From assembly GCA_000969725.1 (NCBI GenBank), contig JXSR01S074639.1: 34,189 nucleotides of DNA, one strand, 5' to 3'. This DNA comes from Ophiothrix spiculata. Taxonomy: Eukaryota; Echinodermata; Ophiuroidea; Amphilepidida; Ophiotrichidae. The position numbers and the translations under genes are program-made. Shown piece after piece: positions 21,608 to 31,210 of this stretch. The notes below the pieces were generated by a model. The model made no database searches. It saw nothing but the letters and a program-made list of their open reading frames with translations, and was not told where the DNA came from. Within the stretch, counting starts at the first letter, position 1. Each line of letters starts with the position of its first letter.

Positions 21608-21734
21608 ATTGACGACAATGAATATATTGACAATTTAGGCCCCTATATGAGTATTATTATAATCACAAGACTATCTTCCTTTTATCATTAACTTCTTTTT
21701 TTAAATCAAACACGACCACATCTACATATTATCA

Positions 21735-22130
21735 GAGAAACATCAAGACCCCGCTGCAGGACTAAGACCCAAATACTACAGTAAGATAAACAAATACACT
21801 AAAATGCTCGAGAAATATGAAACGCTCGTTCTATTCCGTTCTCTTACATTATTGATGTTGTGCTTTATGTCAATCACTTTAAGGCTTTGCATGGGATATG
21901 GACCTGAAATCAAAGTATTGAATGTTGTTATTTAGTCATTTGAAACTGGTCACACAGTGTTGTTTATTCACTACGACTGCAATTTCAAGAATTTTATATA
22001 AGCGACATATAACTAAAGAGGTTTATCATCTGTAACTTCTCATTTGATTCATAAATCAATAATATTGGTCACAGGTGTTTTAACTGGCCAACTAGGCGTT
22101 TTGTTTGTTCAATATCTTATTTTTATAAGT
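21735..22130. repeat. Internal repeat C2 (unit 2)
   Basis: Second, diverged version of the C block: it begins near CCCCGCTGCAGGACTAAGAC and ends near CCAACTAGGCGTTTTGTTTG. It aligns collinearly with C1 (14140-14540) and with C2 of unit 3 (32895-33290). Unit 1 lacks it through a deletion of about 0.6 kb. Confidence 0.72.
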
Positions 22131-23271
22131 GTTAGATTTCTCGATCTTCTTAGTTAGTTAAGTATTGGGTTCGCGGGGTTAAGAATATTTATTTCCGGAC
22201 GTAGCACCATAACAAAACATTTCTCAACTGAAAGGAGAACTGTGGAATATATATTTTAGGAAAATGTTCAATTCTTTGCAAGATATTTCATCTTACCAGG
22301 TAGGAAGCTTACACCAAAGTGAGTTTTGCCAAAATTCATCATGTTACTGCAATTTTAAACATTCCGTCCAGATAATCATTTTAGGTTTTTCTCAAATATT
22401 ACATTGTAAAAATACAACTGTTAAATGATTTCAAAATCTTTAAACCACTTTCCTTTAAACTGATTTAACGTAACATAGGAACTTTTTTGACTACACTCTT
22501 ATTTTCACCAGTCTAGGAACTATAAATAAGACAAACAGAGACAAATGTTACTAAAAGTTAACGTAATGATTTTCTCTACCCTGGATGATATGGTAGTCTA
22601 GTTGCTTGGATTAAACCAAACACTTACTTAATACTAAGTAATAACGTAATAGTTGTTACTTGAACATAATGAGCATTTTTAACCGTGTCTGTTATTGAAG
22701 AAAAACATAGAAATAACTATTAGGGTTAAATATGTAACATAGACAACAATCTGCTTAAGTGATATGCATAAAAGAAACTTTGTTGCTTATTCATTTAGCT
22801 TTTAATGCAAGTCAAGTATTCCATGTCGAAAAAATGTCTTTCTTATCAAATGCAATTACTAAGCAGTGAACACAATTTACACACGTCCTTCAAGGTACTC
22901 AGACAAAGATTTGATGTAACATGAACTTTGATCAGAACAAAACTAAATGTTCAAACATATTTTTTGTTCGTTCGTGTTAGTATGACACTTCATTATTGTA
23001 AATATCATTGCGAGATTTTCAAGGAAAAAAATCCAAATTCAAGACATGTTTAAGAAAACAGTCATTTGATGATATTAGTAATAAGCGTTCTTATAACGAC
23101 GGGCTAAAATCACCCAATAAGATAAAACAACGATCAGGAACAAACATGACGAGAAACGGGAAACGCCTGACGGAAGCGATGGGTTTTAACTCGGATTTAT
23201 ATTGACTGAGAAAGGATATGATGCGGGTGATGTTTGGGAGTGAATTTCAAACTATAGACCTTAACCATTAA

Positions 23272-23663
23272 CCCTCGTCTACCGAGGTGGTGGTTGTTGC
23301 AACCCCTTAAGGTTTTTCTCCGCTGCATAAAAACGCAAAACAATCGACCCCAAGAAGTTGGGTAATTAGGGGAGTACCAATTACGGTGAGCTTAGGGGAG
23401 GCCGTCAAAAAAGTTCGGGGGGGGGGGAGACCCCTGGTATATTTAAAAAAATATATGGATGCTATGAAGCTGATACTTGAAGGGCATGTTAGAGTGATCA
23501 TTTCCCTTCTTAATTTGAAAAAAACCCGACGAAAATAGATTTATAATTTAAGTGGCCATTTTGTCCAAAATCCCGATTTTCCGATCCGGACGAACTTTAT
23601 GACGTCATAATTACGTAACGCCTTGGCCGATTTACAAAAAAAAATAGTCTGGGTAGACGAGGG
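23272..23663. mobile_element. TTAA-flanked non-autonomous element, family A (unit 2)
   Basis: Best-preserved termini of the family: TTAA-CCCTCGTCTACC at 23268-23283 and GGTAGACGAGGG-TTAA at 23652-23667, perfect 12-bp TIRs with TTAA on both sides. It is shorter than the unit 1 copy (392 versus 528 bp), because the right-hand G-rich portion is missing. The core again holds CGATCCGGACGAACTTTATG-ACGTCATAATTACG. It sits at the same place as the unit 1 copy, so it predates the duplication. piggyBac-like by TTAA and CCC termini (inference). Confidence 0.8.
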
Positions 23664-24353
23664 TTAAACAACGTTAAATGCATCGTCGATCAATAACAAA
23701 TATCAAAATGAAATGATGAATCAACTGTTTAGCTAAGGTTTACTCCATTTTACCTTAAACATGTTAAAAGGTCTTGTGTAATACATGTTATAACTTACTC
23801 TTGTTTCAAATTTGTTAATTATTGTCAAATATTAGTATGATTGATCCATTGTTTGAAAATTTCAAATTTTAACAATTTCATTTGCTTTTAATTTGACACT
23901 CATGGTCAGGAGTAATACCGTTTGAACAAAATGACTTGGAAAGAAACTTTGAGATTTCACTTCTTTTGAAGTAATGTTTTTATTTTGTTAATGATTGAAT
24001 GGTTCTAGGTTCCAGAACACTTCTCATGAAGCTAATTAGCATAACTTTATTCAAACTTTTCTCAGAAACTTTTCATGATACTTGGTGAGAATCTTTATAT
24101 CACGAAGTCCTAAATTATTATGAAGAGAAATTTTATAACGCGCCCCTGGTGCGTGCTGTAAGATTAACCTTATTTTCTACGTTTCATAATATTGTTAATA
24201 TTCTAAAATACGAAGAGCTGAATTGCAAAACGGCTTAGAGACCATTTTTTCGAAAATTATTTTTGTATAGATTCTTACCGACCTGTGTATTATCCTGGCA
24301 AAAAAATTGTTGAAACAATCTCGCTTGGTTGGTTAAAATCCCGAATATGTTAC

Positions 24354-24400
24354 TTTTATGCCAAAATATGGACATTGTATGACCATATTTAGGCATAAAA
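24354..24400. repeat. 18-bp stem hairpin (unit 2)
   Basis: Same hairpin and following GGGCATAATGCCC palindrome as in unit 1, with both arms unchanged. It lies just upstream of the TTAA element at 24440-24703. Confidence 0.8.
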
Positions 24401-24439
24401 GGGCATAATGCCCATATACGGTAACTGTTTTTTTTTTAA

Positions 24440-24703
24440 TAACCCTAACGGAACCAGATCTCACTAAATCTCACTTTAGAAAATCACGAAAAAGTCCAGA
24501 TACGTCACCGACGGGGGTTATATGCAGGGACCAAATCGCTGGCCGGGCAGCGTCTCCGCGGTGGCTTGCTACGGGTACACCATGACTCGCTTGGGAAACG
24601 GGAGGTCACTGGTTCGAATCCTGGTGAAAACACGCATTTTTCAGCACCCTTCCCTTTTCGAGGAGACAGGCTAGAACGAGAAAAGTTTCATGATCAGTTA
24701 GGG
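24440..24703 (+). mobile_element. TTAA-flanked element carrying a tRNA-like promoter
   Basis: 264 bp present in unit 2 and absent from unit 1 (TTTATTTAACATGGCCTGATG near 8434). TTAA lies on each side (24436-24439, 24704-24707). Ends are TAACCCTAACGG and, on the other strand, CCCTAACTGATC, so CCCTAAC is inverted. Inside, GGTTCGAATCC (24611-24621) is a perfect Pol III B box, and TGGCTTGCTACGG (24562-24574) resembles an A box 49 bp upstream. Acceptor and T stems do not pair properly, so this is not a working tRNA. Either a tRNA-derived SINE that landed at TTAA, or a TTAA transposon that captured one. Confidence 0.7.
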
Positions 24704-25997
24704 TTAAACATGATCTGATGTTGACATTTATAAAGTACATCATAGCCTAATGAAGCATTGAAAAGGATTTTGTGCAAAAATTTGGAAGATAAGTGGTTCT
24801 TAAGTTGAAATTTGATGAGTTTCCCTGCAAAACGGCCTACATCCATTTTCAATAGTCATTTAATAAGAAACTATTTGATGCATTATCTAAATAACACCTT
24901 ATTTTTAAAGACATACTCGTACAGAATTATTAAAATCATTATCAGGAGTTTTGCGACACATTTTGATATCATAGCAAATGTTTGCCCTTTTCTAAACAAG
25001 TCCAAAATGGATGTATGGCGTCTACTGGCTGTTTTGTTTTTCTTGACCTAATAAAGCATGCATATGTCAATTTACCTATCGTATCAAGCCCCATGTCGGA
25101 ACGACTCCTGCTACAAAGTAACCTGCCCGGCGTAGAATTCCCCCTGGTGCACTTTGAAACGAAAGGTTTGTCCCCATTCTTTCAATAAGATGCTGAGAAG
25201 CTAGCCTACGGATAACAATGTTGAATTGTTTAGGTCACAGCAGCATAGGGAATTGCATTAGGTATGTATTTCTATATAAATTAGGTCAACAGAGTTCGTA
25301 GGTGTCGTTTGCTTCAAAACAGTAAGAAACTGGTTGCAACTTTTATTTAACGTTTTTAATACAGGAGTATGAAATTATAATATTTATGAAGGGATCTTAA
25401 TATTAAATATATATATTGAAGGAAAAAACATACTGTAGTCAAAGCATAATTTTCTATAAGATGATATACATGTATTTTGGGGATTTGGTAATAACGGAGT
25501 TGTCACAAAAACGATATATATCGTCCATTTATTAGGCATGTAGTTTAAACTACTTAGTATTTGATTATATGACAACCTCAAACACGTCTGCTGTCAGTAA
25601 ATATGGTAACTACAGTATATAACGATGGAAATGATACGTGATATAAATTTTAATCTACTAGTATGTTATCACGATGAAATCATTTAACGGTGCAATCAAA
25701 AAACATTAGGAATGATTCATTTCTATAACTGATTTAGTTACTAAGCTTAATCATAAATTAATAAACATGCTATTGTCTTTCCTGTACATTTGATCATCCA
25801 AGCACATCCATCATCATCATCCTTCCTGACACACATCTTTGCCAACACGTTGGAGAGGTTTTCATAAGATCTATCGATAAGTGAGGATGTTATAGTACTT
25901 GGTGAAAAATGTAGTAAAATAAGACAAAAATAAATCCCAACAAACAATATACAAACTTTGTGAACAAAGATGTAACATGACAGATGAATGTATCAAA

Positions 25998-26075
25998 TGT
26001 TTAAGGGTAGGTATGACTCACCAGGTTGCCATATCTTTAGAAAATATTCTCCAAGGAATGGAACAAAAATATCAA
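25998..26075 (-). other. 78-bp block identical in two units; weak exon candidate (unit 2)
   Basis: Paralogue of 9756-9833. On the minus strand the frame continues upstream as QFFKLGRLYIDIFVPFLG, five codons longer than the unit 1 version, and meets the same GTGAGT donor-like site. After the putative donor the frame closes quickly in this unit (TGA) but stays open in unit 1. Confidence 0.2.
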
Positions 26076-26367
26076 TATACAAACGACCAAGTTTAAAGAA
26101 TTGTTCTTGGTCGTTAAGTTGATAATAAAATGCAAAGTTTCAAATAAATATGCGTGTACACATTTTCATCCATCAACTGAGATGTGAGAAATATTTAAGC
26201 AATCACTACTCAAGGGAGAAATCGGCTGTATCCGAGCGCTTTCCATGTATTCTAATTAAAACACTTTGGATTCAAACTATTTATAGCCCAAATAAAATGA
26301 TCTGATGAGGTTTTACTTATATTTAGTTCTTATTATGCGCTCTCCATGGCAAAGTCATGTCATAAGA

Positions 26368-26382
26368 GAGAGAGAGAGAGAG
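26368..26382. repeat. (GA)n microsatellite
   Basis: AGAGAGAGAGAGAGAG tract, longer here than in unit 2 (near 10755) or unit 1 (near 582), so it has expanded or contracted between the paralogues. Confidence 0.85.
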
Positions 26383-26917
26383 TGTGGATTGTTTAATCTT
26401 AGTTCATATTTATATATGACAATGAAGGTCGTCAGAACGCGAATTCCAATTAGTGACAATTAATGCATCAACCATGGCCATGAATATATTTCTGATCAAA
26501 TTAATTTTTAGTTGTTACCAAGTTCATGCTCACACATCGTAGTTAAAAATTACCATCAAGGGTATTTCTTAGAAATGGTTAATATATACTTATAATGTCG
26601 ATATTTTCATTATGTAAAAAAATACAATATGTCATTTGGACCTCTTGGGAGGCCGGTACTTATATGTATCAAAAGAGTTTTATCCAGAATAAAGAAATAT
26701 TAAAATAACCATACTAGTTGATTCGACAAATCTGCGGACTAAGTTCTCCGGAGGAGAGGTGCACACTATTCATTGAAATATAGATAAATTCAAACAGCTG
26801 CCTTTTAAAACACGGTTATAGTTACCATTGTTAGTCTAAGAGTTTAAGTAAACACATGTTTTAAATGCTATTCATGACAAAAGGGCAGCTATTGGGCTAC
26901 AATACATCTTGACTAAA

Positions 26918-27175
26918 GGCTCTGTCAGACATCACCATATAGAGCAAAACGTATAAATAACGTACAAAAGTTTCACGTATTGAACGTGTGCTAAACGAAC
27001 CACAACCGTATGAACAACGAATTAAACGTATACATAATGGACAGACCGTATGGATAACGTATTGAACGTACTTGTAACGAACACATGACGAACAACAATA
27101 CATAAAACAGAACAATAGTGGGATTAAGTACGTTGGGCGTACGTTTTGCTCTATACGGTGATGTGTGACAGAGCC
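26918..27175. mobile_element. 258-bp MITE with long TIRs, PIF/Harbinger-like
   Basis: Terminal inverted repeats of about 36 bp with two mismatches: GGCTCTGTCAGACATCACC at the left and, on the other strand, GGCTCTGTCACACATCACC at the right, continuing through TATAGAGCAAAACGTA. Units 1 and 2 have the empty site GACTAAGCTC (near 1124 and 11302). The filled flanks are GACTAAA and TAAAGC, giving a 3-bp TAA (or 4-bp TAAA) duplication. TAA/TTA targets with GGC termini suggest PIF/Harbinger (inference). The interior is a chain of degenerate CGTA...GAAC motifs. No coding. Confidence 0.88.
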
Positions 27176-27249
27176 TAAAGCTCTTTAATGTTTTAAAAAT
27201 GTGTAATTACATGTGTTATGTCTGTTTATCACGTCAGTTGCGTGCACAT

Positions 27250-27311
27250 TGGTCCCTGTCGGTATATGACATCTTAAAAGGTTTTAAGATGTCACACACC
27301 GCCAGGGACCA
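27250..27311. repeat. Near-perfect 62-nt hairpin (unit 3)
   Basis: Third copy of the same hairpin. The left arm reads TGGTCCCTGTCGGTATATG and the right arm ends CACACCGCCAGGGACCA. It has a few stem mismatches, at positions that differ from those in units 1 and 2. Confidence 0.85.
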
Positions 27312-28256
27312 TTCAACATTCACCACAGCCCTATTTTTTTGTAATCTTGTGGGCGTTGAAGATCATCTTTTGTTCTGTTTCCAAGCATTCTCTTGGTGCA
27401 GTAAGGTATGACCAACAATTAATCGTCTGCTTGTCACTCTATTACATTTGCATATTCCATTAAAACTAAAATTGAGTGGTGTAGTGATTTTGACCCAGGC
27501 GTTTCTCAATCAAATTTGACCTCAACATTTAACACAATAACACACTATTAATATCAGTTTTGCCTTTAAAGTTGCTTGTAAGCCGTGCCGAATAAACATT
27601 CTATAGATAACGGCGCCTCAAAATAACCGAGAGGTTTCACACGCAATATTAGTTACAATCTCACGTTTGAAGCCCGTATGCGCAAGTGACACTAACCTAC
27701 TTGTTCTTTTGGAAAGTGTTCAGAATTAGAACACCTAATTACATTACACTGATGACGAGGAATGCATCGACTATTATCTTAAAAGCATTCAATGTTACAT
27801 TTTGCTTTAAATTGAGTGAATCATGGTCAGTAGCGATCGGAACGATCATGTGGGTCTTATTTGTAAAACTGTATAGATGTGTATTTAAAAAATATCAATA
27901 CATGTTATCAATGTTTATAACATGATAGTGACGTTAAAATATGGAAGTTGCAAAAAATATAGCAGTTGACTTCCGCATACAATACAATCAAATAAAGTGA
28001 CAGTAAAAAGTTATTATATTTCACTAAACGCAACCCGTTAAGCACTGCCTGGATTGGTCGATGTTTTAACTATGTTTTAAACTGTGATTTTCACCCGTTT
28101 TTGGTAATAATCTTATTGATGACTATAAATAATAACTTTGCACCATCTTTAATAACTCGTCCCAAAACAAACACCTCTAATTTTAAACAATGTCCTCAAA
28201 AATAAATTTTGGTATATATGCATGCTATGTAGTTGGAAACTACAGGACATGTTAGC

Positions 28257-28502
28257 AACAAAAAATGGACGTTTTATGGCAAACTACAAACTTTTTGATC
28301 GTCCATTTCTGTCCCAAATTATGGTTTCGATCCGGAAGTACTTTATGACGTTATATTTACGCAGCACCTCGCTTAAATTTTTGCAATCGTTAGATAGGAG
28401 ATGACCATACCTGCCCATTGATGGTAAAACCAAGTGCATGGGGCCTGGTTAGAAATGTAACAATCCCCTTCATTGGAAGGTGCCTTGGTAGACGAGGGTC
28501 AA
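28257..28502. repeat. Truncated copy of repeat family A (unit 3)
   Basis: Paralogue of 12372-12634, ending GGTAGACGAGGGTCAA near 28487-28502. Its left side is shorter than in unit 2: about 30 bp around TTATCAAATGGTTTATTTATT are missing. Confidence 0.72.
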
Positions 28503-28582
28503 CAATTTATTCTTAGTTTATTTGCAAACGGCATAAAGCATTTCTACATTTCGAAACTCTAAAAATTGTCACTTGATAATTA

Positions 28583-28656
28583 GAGAATAAAAGATAAGAT
28601 TTCTTGTTTTGCCTGTCATCTATCGTCTCATAATGGACGGGTGTGTACATTATTTT
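28583..28656. repeat. 74-bp direct repeat, left copy
   Basis: GAGAATAAAAGATAAGATTT through GTGTGTACATTATTTT. It matches 30315-30388 at all but one position (GGAC versus GGAT). It directly follows CACTTGATAATTA, where units 1 and 2 continue with AATACTTAATATTC. Confidence 0.92.
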
Positions 28657-28672
28657 GAGTAATACAGCTTAA

Positions 28673-28775
28673 AGTCATTGGCATTATGGTAGTCAGATTT
28701 AATACGAAGCTCATTGTTCACAAAAAATGAGATTATGAAATCAAACAATTGGAAAACGTATACCAACTACAATAC
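28673..28775. mobile_element. Family B end, inverted relative to unit 2
   Basis: Preceded by TTAA (28669-28672). It reads AGTCATTGGCATTATGGTAGTC and continues as the reverse complement of the right end of the element at 13342-13762 for about 100 bp (GAAGCTCATTGTTCACAAAAAATGAGATTATGAAATC in pieces). After about 28775 the similarity ends and the opposite terminus was not found, so this is a fragment or a longer relative. Confidence 0.6.
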
Positions 28776-29335
28776 AATTGTAAGAGTTGAGTTCAATAAT
28801 ATATCTCACCGTAATCTTGGTTTTATGTCCCCCTCTCTCTTTCATTTGAACGATTTGCAGAATCATTTGTAGGAAAAATGTGTCAACTGATAAAAAACAC
28901 CTATTGTTCCTTAGAAAATAACAATTGAAGCTGGCCTTTAAAGCACGCTTTTTTAAATGCAATTCTTCAAAAGGTTGCTTAAAATATTCATGTTCATTTG
29001 AGTGTTTAAATCAATTTCAAATAATTGTCACGTAATGTGAAAATCAAACAATTGTTTCCATTGATAATGTAATTAACTCTTCGCATTCGTTGCTCAAACA
29101 CCCTTAGGAAGAAACACTCTTTTGTAGTTCGTTGATGGTTATTATGCATTGTGTTGAAATTAGCATATTAATTAAAAAAAATTTAAAATAAAAAGTGAAA
29201 AGAAAATATTCAAGAGGAATAATGTCATTATTGTCAAGTTTGGTACCCATAATTCCCGCGAGTTATTTGGCATCAGCGATGCAATCTCGGTGTAAATTAG
29301 ATATCATCATAACATTCATACATACATACAGAGTA
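28776..29335. other. Unit-3-only stretch, no gene seen
   Basis: AT-rich, between the family B fragment and the family-A-like block. Only short open frames; no TIRs or recognisable protein. Confidence 0.55.
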
Positions 29336-29340
29336 GTTAA

Positions 29341-29660
29341 GAGGCTTTAAAGGAGGTAGGGGAGGGGGATGAAGTGGTGATTACAACCCCCCCCCCTGTG
29401 ATTTTGAAATGTGGGCCCCAAAGTTATATTGTTTGGTGCTATATATAGTATAGGGTAGGTTCCCTGTTTTCATTGGTACCAAGATCATGAAAATAGGTCG
29501 AGACGTTACGTAATTATGACGTCACAAGGTATTTCCGAAACGAAAAAAATCGACTTTGGGTAAAAATTGCCACTTAAAAAAATCGTTATAAAAGTTCTAA
29601 ATGTCAAATTTTCACCGGGTTTAATGCTAATAAATGAAGGAGTCGACAATTCTAACATGT
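29341..29660. repeat. Family-A-like block
   Basis: Contains AACCCCCCCCCTGTG, GGTACCAAGATCATGAAAATAGG, GAGACGTTACGTAATTATGACGTCAC and TTTTCACCGGGTTTAATGCTAATAAATGAAGG. The same series occurs in the segment at 16090-16230 (TTGATACCAAAATCACAAAATC, GGCGTGACGTAATTTTGAC, TTTTCATGGAGTTTTGACTAATAAATAAAGG). A minus-strand frame of 138 codons (29506-29922) runs across this block and the SINE-like piece beside it; its composite origin argues against a real gene. Confidence 0.65.
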
Positions 29661-29856
29661 CGTCAAATGCCTTCGTATTGAACATATACCCCAAAACACC
29701 CCTGTATCGCATATATGCCATAAGTCGAAGTTGTTTTTCAACTATATAGTAAGATCCGAACACTATAGCGCCATCCAAAATCAGACACATAAATGATTTG
29801 TTGAAAAGCCACAGTTTTTCGCGGTTGAAATATCTTGAAATATAATGACTCCAAAG

Positions 29857-30000
29857 ATTGTCTGAACTGGTTAGCTCAATCGATATGTCGACCGACTCTG
29901 ATGTTGGAGATCGATGGTTCAAATCCAGATTCCGAATGTGTTTTTTAAATAAGTGCCAGTATTGACTCGGAAAATCGTGTCATCTATTTCATGCAATGTT
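29857..30000 (+). mobile_element. tRNA-derived SINE-like fragment
   Basis: GGTTAGCTCAATCG (29869-29882) resembles an A box and GGTTCAAATCC (29916-29926) is a good B box 45 bp downstream, with CCGAC-TCTGAT-GTTGG forming an anticodon-stem-like hairpin (loop of six). Acceptor ends do not pair, and no functional anticodon loop is present, so this is tRNA-derived rather than a tRNA gene. Present only in unit 3, inside the interval bracketed by the 74-bp repeats. Confidence 0.6.
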
Positions 30001-30314
30001 ACGTTTTTCTGCAAACACACCAAGTAATGATAACAATTATATTTTCATTAAAACACATTTTAGTATATTCCAATCAGATTTTGTGCAGATTTTCTTCATG
30101 GCTCGATCGTCATTCATGTCATTTGTAAACAAAACAATGTGAGATTCACCTGGTATATTAATCCGCGCCACCTACGCGTTGGAAATATCGTACATGTGGA
30201 TTGATTCATTACTTAGACAGGGGTGTCAGTAATTAACTAGATGATGTCACGCTAATTTTTTTAACGTAAAAACACATTAATTTTCTTTAAAACGGTAAAA
30301 ATCCAAATTAAAAT
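30001..30314. other. Unit-3-only stretch, no gene seen
   Basis: Follows the SINE-like head and may include its tail; AT-rich with no repeat or coding signal that I can support. Confidence 0.45.
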
Positions 30315-30388
30315 GAGAATAAAAGATAAGATTTCTTGTTTTGCCTGTCATCTATCGTCTCATAATGGATGGGTGTGTACATTATTTT
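30315..30388. repeat. 74-bp direct repeat, right copy
   Basis: Second copy of the 74-bp sequence, 1658 bp after the first. Unit-type sequence resumes soon after it (CAAGAACTTGAACATTCTG, aligning with unit 2 near 13795). Confidence 0.92.
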
Positions 30389-30789
30389 ATCGTAATTCAA
30401 GAATATCTATTCAAGAACTTGAACATTCTGTTTCAACTTTTGTCCAATAAGAGTCATGTTGAAGTGTTTCTCTTTTCCTAAAGTTTTAATTTCAAACGTA
30501 TGCTTGTTGATTTTAAAATGATTTATTATTCTTTTGAAACAAAACACGATTACTTGCTTTAAATGTTTCGTTGATCTACGAAAAAAGGTTAATTTGAGAC
30601 ATTAAAATTCAAAAATCAAATGTTTATTCCTTGTATTGTAAATATTCAAGATTGACCAGAAGGGTTACAGGCAGTATATAGAACTTATAGCAAACACTTC
30701 CTTTAGAGAACGTTAACCATTTTTTTTGCATGTACTATAAATCCTCATATTATGATAGACAATGAATCGGAAGGTAATTGTACTTCTAT

Positions 30790-31190
30790 TTGAATTTGAA
30801 CAACGTCGAAGACCTCGCTGCGAGGCTAGGACGTAAATGATAACGCAAGATAAACAATTCTTGAAAATTCTGTCTTGGCTTTTAACCCACGTTAGGAAAT
30901 ATGAAACGCTGTTCTTATTCCCTGTCCTCACCTTATTTGCTTTTTGTGCTTTATGAGAATCACTTGAAGTCTTTGCATTGAATTTACGCCTAGATTCAAG
31001 ATATTCAATGTTGTTATTCAGTCATGTGAGACATACAGTGCTGTTTATTCACTTCGACTTCAATTTCAAGTATTTTATACCAGCGACATGTTACTGAGTA
31101 TACTTCTATTCGTAATTTATCATGTAATATTGGTCATAGGTGTTTTTACTGATCAACTAGGTGTTTATTTTGTTCAATTTCTAATATAAG
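30790..31190. repeat. Internal repeat C1 (unit 3)
   Basis: Uninterrupted C1 block with the same ordered motifs as unit 1. It provides the empty site (GTGTT-TA-TTTTGTTCAAT) for the MITE inserted in unit 2 at 14526-14744. Confidence 0.75.
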
Positions 31191-31210
31191 CATTCGATTT
31201 CTCATTCTAC

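Larger units (their letters stand above)
9841..26099. repeat. Long tandem unit, copy 2
   Basis: Complete second copy of the unit, much longer than copy 1 because of added DNA: TTAA insertions, MITEs, a 635-bp tandem duplication, a 3.8-kb nested transposon and a tRNA-like element. Its last part (about 23000-26099) is collinear with about 6970-9840 of copy 1. Its first part (about 9850-12720) is collinear with both copy 1 and copy 3. By eye it resembles copy 3 more closely over 9850-14500 and 21610-22130, but resembles copy 1 more closely over about 22360-22900, so the relationship is mosaic. Identity was judged by eye and not measured. Confidence 0.85.

Noticed and set aside
24555-24635. Functional tRNA gene
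   Set aside because: A and B boxes are present but acceptor and T-stem pairing fail and no proper anticodon arm is seen.
24440-24703. Telomere-like sequence from CCCTAAC / GTTAGGG ends
   Set aside because: Only single motif copies at the element ends, not tandem telomeric repeats.
26918-27175. CRISPR-like array suggested by repeated CGTA/GAAC motifs
   Set aside because: The motifs are irregular and lie inside a MITE in eukaryotic DNA; there are no regular repeats and spacers.
29506-29922. Longest frame in the window, 138 codons on the minus strand
   Set aside because: It spans a family-A-like repeat and a tRNA-derived fragment, begins inside the B box region, and resembles no protein I know.
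28583-30388. LTR retrotransposon with 74-bp LTRs
   Set aside because: Repeats lack TG...CA ends, no primer-binding site or polypurine tract was seen, and no flanking target duplication is evident.
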